The notes under the pieces: generated by a model
Database searches by the model: none
Told to the model about the DNA's origin: nothing
Seen by the model: the letters and a program-made list of their open reading frames with translations, nothing else
Part shown: positions 5,844 through 7,120 of the stretch, in pieces
Layout: every line of letters begins with the position of its first letter
Position numbering within the stretch: position 1 is the first letter of the stretch
Program-made: the position numbers and the translations under genes
Source: Candidatus Acidiferrum typicum
GTDB taxonomy: Bacteria > Acidobacteriota > Terriglobia > Acidiferrales > UBA7541
Direction of reading: 5' to 3'
Assembly (NCBI GenBank): GCA_025463105.1
Contig: JAOAPW010000291.1
Coordinates: forward strand, 1 to 7,120
DNA: 7,120 nt

Positions 5844-6842
5844 ATGGCCACACCTTGGGTGGAAACGCATCGCATGCAGATCGTAGACCTGCGGCAACTG
5901 ACTTCCAGGCAGCTTGATCCGCTGTTGGCCGAAGAGGCGCAGCAATGGCAGCGAGAGCTTCTCTGGGATTACCGCGCATCGATAGACCTGATCAAAAAAT
6001 TCGTGGATGCGCGGTCGCTTACCGGCTCCGCCGTCATCGAGGATGGCAAGCCGGTGGGGTATGCGTTCTATGTGCTGGAAGAGCATAAGGGGCTCGTCGG
6101 CGGACTTTTCGTTTCTCCCCGATACCCGCAGCAAGAATTAAGCCAGCGATTGCTTGCGGACACGCTTACCACCCTGGGCGGCATACCAAAGCTGGACCGC
6201 GTCGAAGCGCAACTCATTCCCTTCGGCTACTCTCTCGATCCTGTTCTTTCCGAGTACGGGTTTCGACTCTTCACGCGCCAATTCATGCTCGCGCCGCTTC
6301 GGCAGGCAAACGGACCTGGTTTCGACGTTCTCCCGGGACTGATTCGCGAAGGCCCGGGCGAGGGCCTGATCCTGGAACGTTGGGACCACCGGTACTTCGA
6401 ACCTTGCGCGCGGTTGATCCAACTCGCCTACGCAAATCACGTCGACGGCGAAATCAATGACCAATATCGAAGCGAGTCAGGCGCTCTGCGTTTCCTGAAA
6501 AACATCATCATCCTTCCCGGCTGCGGACAGTTTCAAGGCGATGCTTCCTTTGTTCTTCGCCCGCCGCACGCCGGCCATCTTGCGGGAGTTGTCCTGAATT
6601 CCTGTGTCTCAGCGGGAGTCGGGCACACCACCCAAATCTGCGCCGTTCCCGGATACCAGGGACGCGGGCTCGGCCGCAAATTGATGGAAGCTTCTCTGCA
6701 GGCGCTTCGGTTCCGGCGATACACCTCGGTATCGCTGACGGTTACGTCGGGCAATGAGAGGGCGGTGCATTTATACGAACGGTTGGGATTCAACACGATC
6801 AAGAAGTTTGCAGCAGGCGTCTGGACGGCGTACTCCCGCTAA
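5844..6842 (+). CDS. GNAT-family N-acetyltransferase, probably with two GNAT-like domains
   Basis: A 332-residue soluble protein with no signal peptide. The C-terminal half (about 175-325) is a recognisable GNAT domain, the fold that moves an acyl group from acyl-CoA to an amine or other acceptor. The acetyl-CoA pyrophosphate loop is QICAVPGYQGRGLGRKLM (264-281), with QGRGLG at 272-277. The second motif is LTVTSGNERAVHLYERLGF (298-316), with Asn304 and Tyr311 at positions usually used for cofactor contact and general acid. The N-terminal half (about 12-150) looks like a second, diverged GNAT domain: GKPVGYAFYVLEEHKGLVGG (68-87) resembles its central strands and EYGFRLFTRQFML (137-149) its end, but the Q/RxxGxG/A loop is replaced by SPRYPQQELSQRLL (91-104). 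Substrate unknown. It is transcribed away from the hydrolase gene and does not appear operonic with any gene here. Confidence 0.88.
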   Translation: MATPWVETHRMQIVDLRQLTSRQLDPLLAEEAQQWQRELLWDYRASIDLIKKFVDARSLTGSAVIEDGKPVGYAFYVLEEHKGLVGGLFVSPRYPQQELSQRLLADTLTTLGGIPKLDRVEAQLIPFGYSLDPVLSEYGFRLFTRQFMLAPLRQANGPGFDVLPGLIREGPGEGLILERWDHRYFEPCARLIQLAYANHVDGEINDQYRSESGALRFLKNIIILPGCGQFQGDASFVLRPPHAGHLAGVVLNSCVSAGVGHTTQICAVPGYQGRGLGRKLMEASLQALRFRRYTSVSLTVTSGNERAVHLYERLGFNTIKKFAAGVWTAYSR

Positions 6843-6853
6843 AAACACGAGCG

Positions 6854-6899
6854 CCCCGCACCGGTAGGACAGACACTCTTGTCTGTCCGGCACACGGGG
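6854..6899. repeat. Extended hairpin after the GNAT gene
   Basis: GGACAGAC (6867-6874) and GTCTGTCC (6881-6888) form a perfect 8-bp stem with a 6-nt loop. Outside it CCCCG (6854-6858) pairs with CGGGG (6895-6899). It begins 12 bp after the GNAT stop. No T run follows, so it is only terminator-like. The look is that of a dispersed REP-type element; I recall similar stems in acidobacterial intergenic regions but cannot verify this here. Confidence 0.6.
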
Positions 6900-6952
6900 T
6901 CTAAATCTCTCACGTACGTTTCTATTCCGCAAAAAAAAGAGTGTGAGTGCCT

Positions 6953-7063
6953 CGCTCTTGGTAGCGCCGGCGTCTCGCTTGTCCTGACGCAGGAAGGGCC
7001 GGCGGTTTTGAGCTATCTAACCTGAACGAGCCCCCCGGCTAGACGCCGACGCTGCGAAGAGCG
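6953..7063. repeat. 111-bp imperfect inverted-repeat element
   Basis: The 26-nt ends 6953-6978 and 7038-7063 are inverted copies of each other at 22 of 26 positions. Inside, TCCTG (6982-6986) pairs with CAGGA (6990-6994) over a 3-nt loop, and GCCGG (6998-7002) with CCGGC (7035-7039), the latter competing slightly with the outer arm. There is no reading frame inside. An 8-nt A run (6931-6938) lies 14 bp to the left. The structure fits a REP/MITE-like palindromic repeat or a structured RNA. The rest of 6843-7120 shows no gene. Confidence 0.6.
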
Positions 7064-7120
7064 ACCTTCATTGACATAGCGGAAACCCTCCACTCCGAGA
7101 GGCTTGCTGAGCGCTGCAAG

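Noticed and set aside
6931..6978. Minus-strand intrinsic terminator using the T8 run opposite 6931-6938
   Set aside because: The nearest strong stem ends 14 bp before the T run and the sequence between does not form a good stem.
7071..7099. Perfect TTGACA at 7071-7076 as a plus-strand promoter
   Set aside because: No -10-like hexamer occurs 16-18 nt downstream.

Overview
The window looks like a chromosomal segment from a Gram-negative, hopanoid-making bacterium with moderately high GC. It carries lipid A biosynthesis genes (lpxD and an LpxL/HtrB-type acyltransferase), an ArnT-family membrane glycosyltransferase and the N-terminal part of a squalene-hopene cyclase. This combination, and the style of the proteins and repeats, suggests Acidobacteriota. 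That assignment is inference from pattern recognition, not from a database search.

Layout, left to right. Positions 1-528 (minus) hold the first 176 residues of squalene-hopene cyclase; the gene runs off the left edge. Positions 529-835 are non-coding, with a good minus-strand sigma70-type promoter at 742-770 that implies a leader of about 200 nt on the cyclase mRNA. That leader contains two mutually exclusive hairpins. Positions 836-1861 (minus) are lpxD, and 1917-2822 (minus) are the lpxL-like acyltransferase just upstream of it, probably one operon. A short divergent region follows. Then comes the plus-strand ArnT-like glycosyltransferase (2912-4651), whose 3' end overlaps by 12 bp the convergent membrane-anchored alpha/beta-hydrolase (4640-5677, minus). 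A second divergent region leads to a plus-strand protein with a C-terminal GNAT acetyltransferase domain and a probable degenerate N-terminal one (5844-6842). The last 278 bases are non-coding and hold two inverted-repeat structures.

Most genes concern outer-membrane lipids. LpxD adds the N-linked acyl chain to the lipid A precursor, the LpxL-like enzyme adds secondary acyl chains, the ArnT-like enzyme probably transfers a sugar from a polyprenyl carrier onto an envelope acceptor, and the cyclase makes hopanoids that order the membrane. No mobile element, CRISPR array or RNA gene was found. The main points for a second look are the alpha/beta-hydrolase with Asn at the nucleophile position, an 18/23 sequence match between the two divergent intergenic regions, the long structured cyclase leader, a possible leaderless lpxL transcript, and the terminal inverted repeats.
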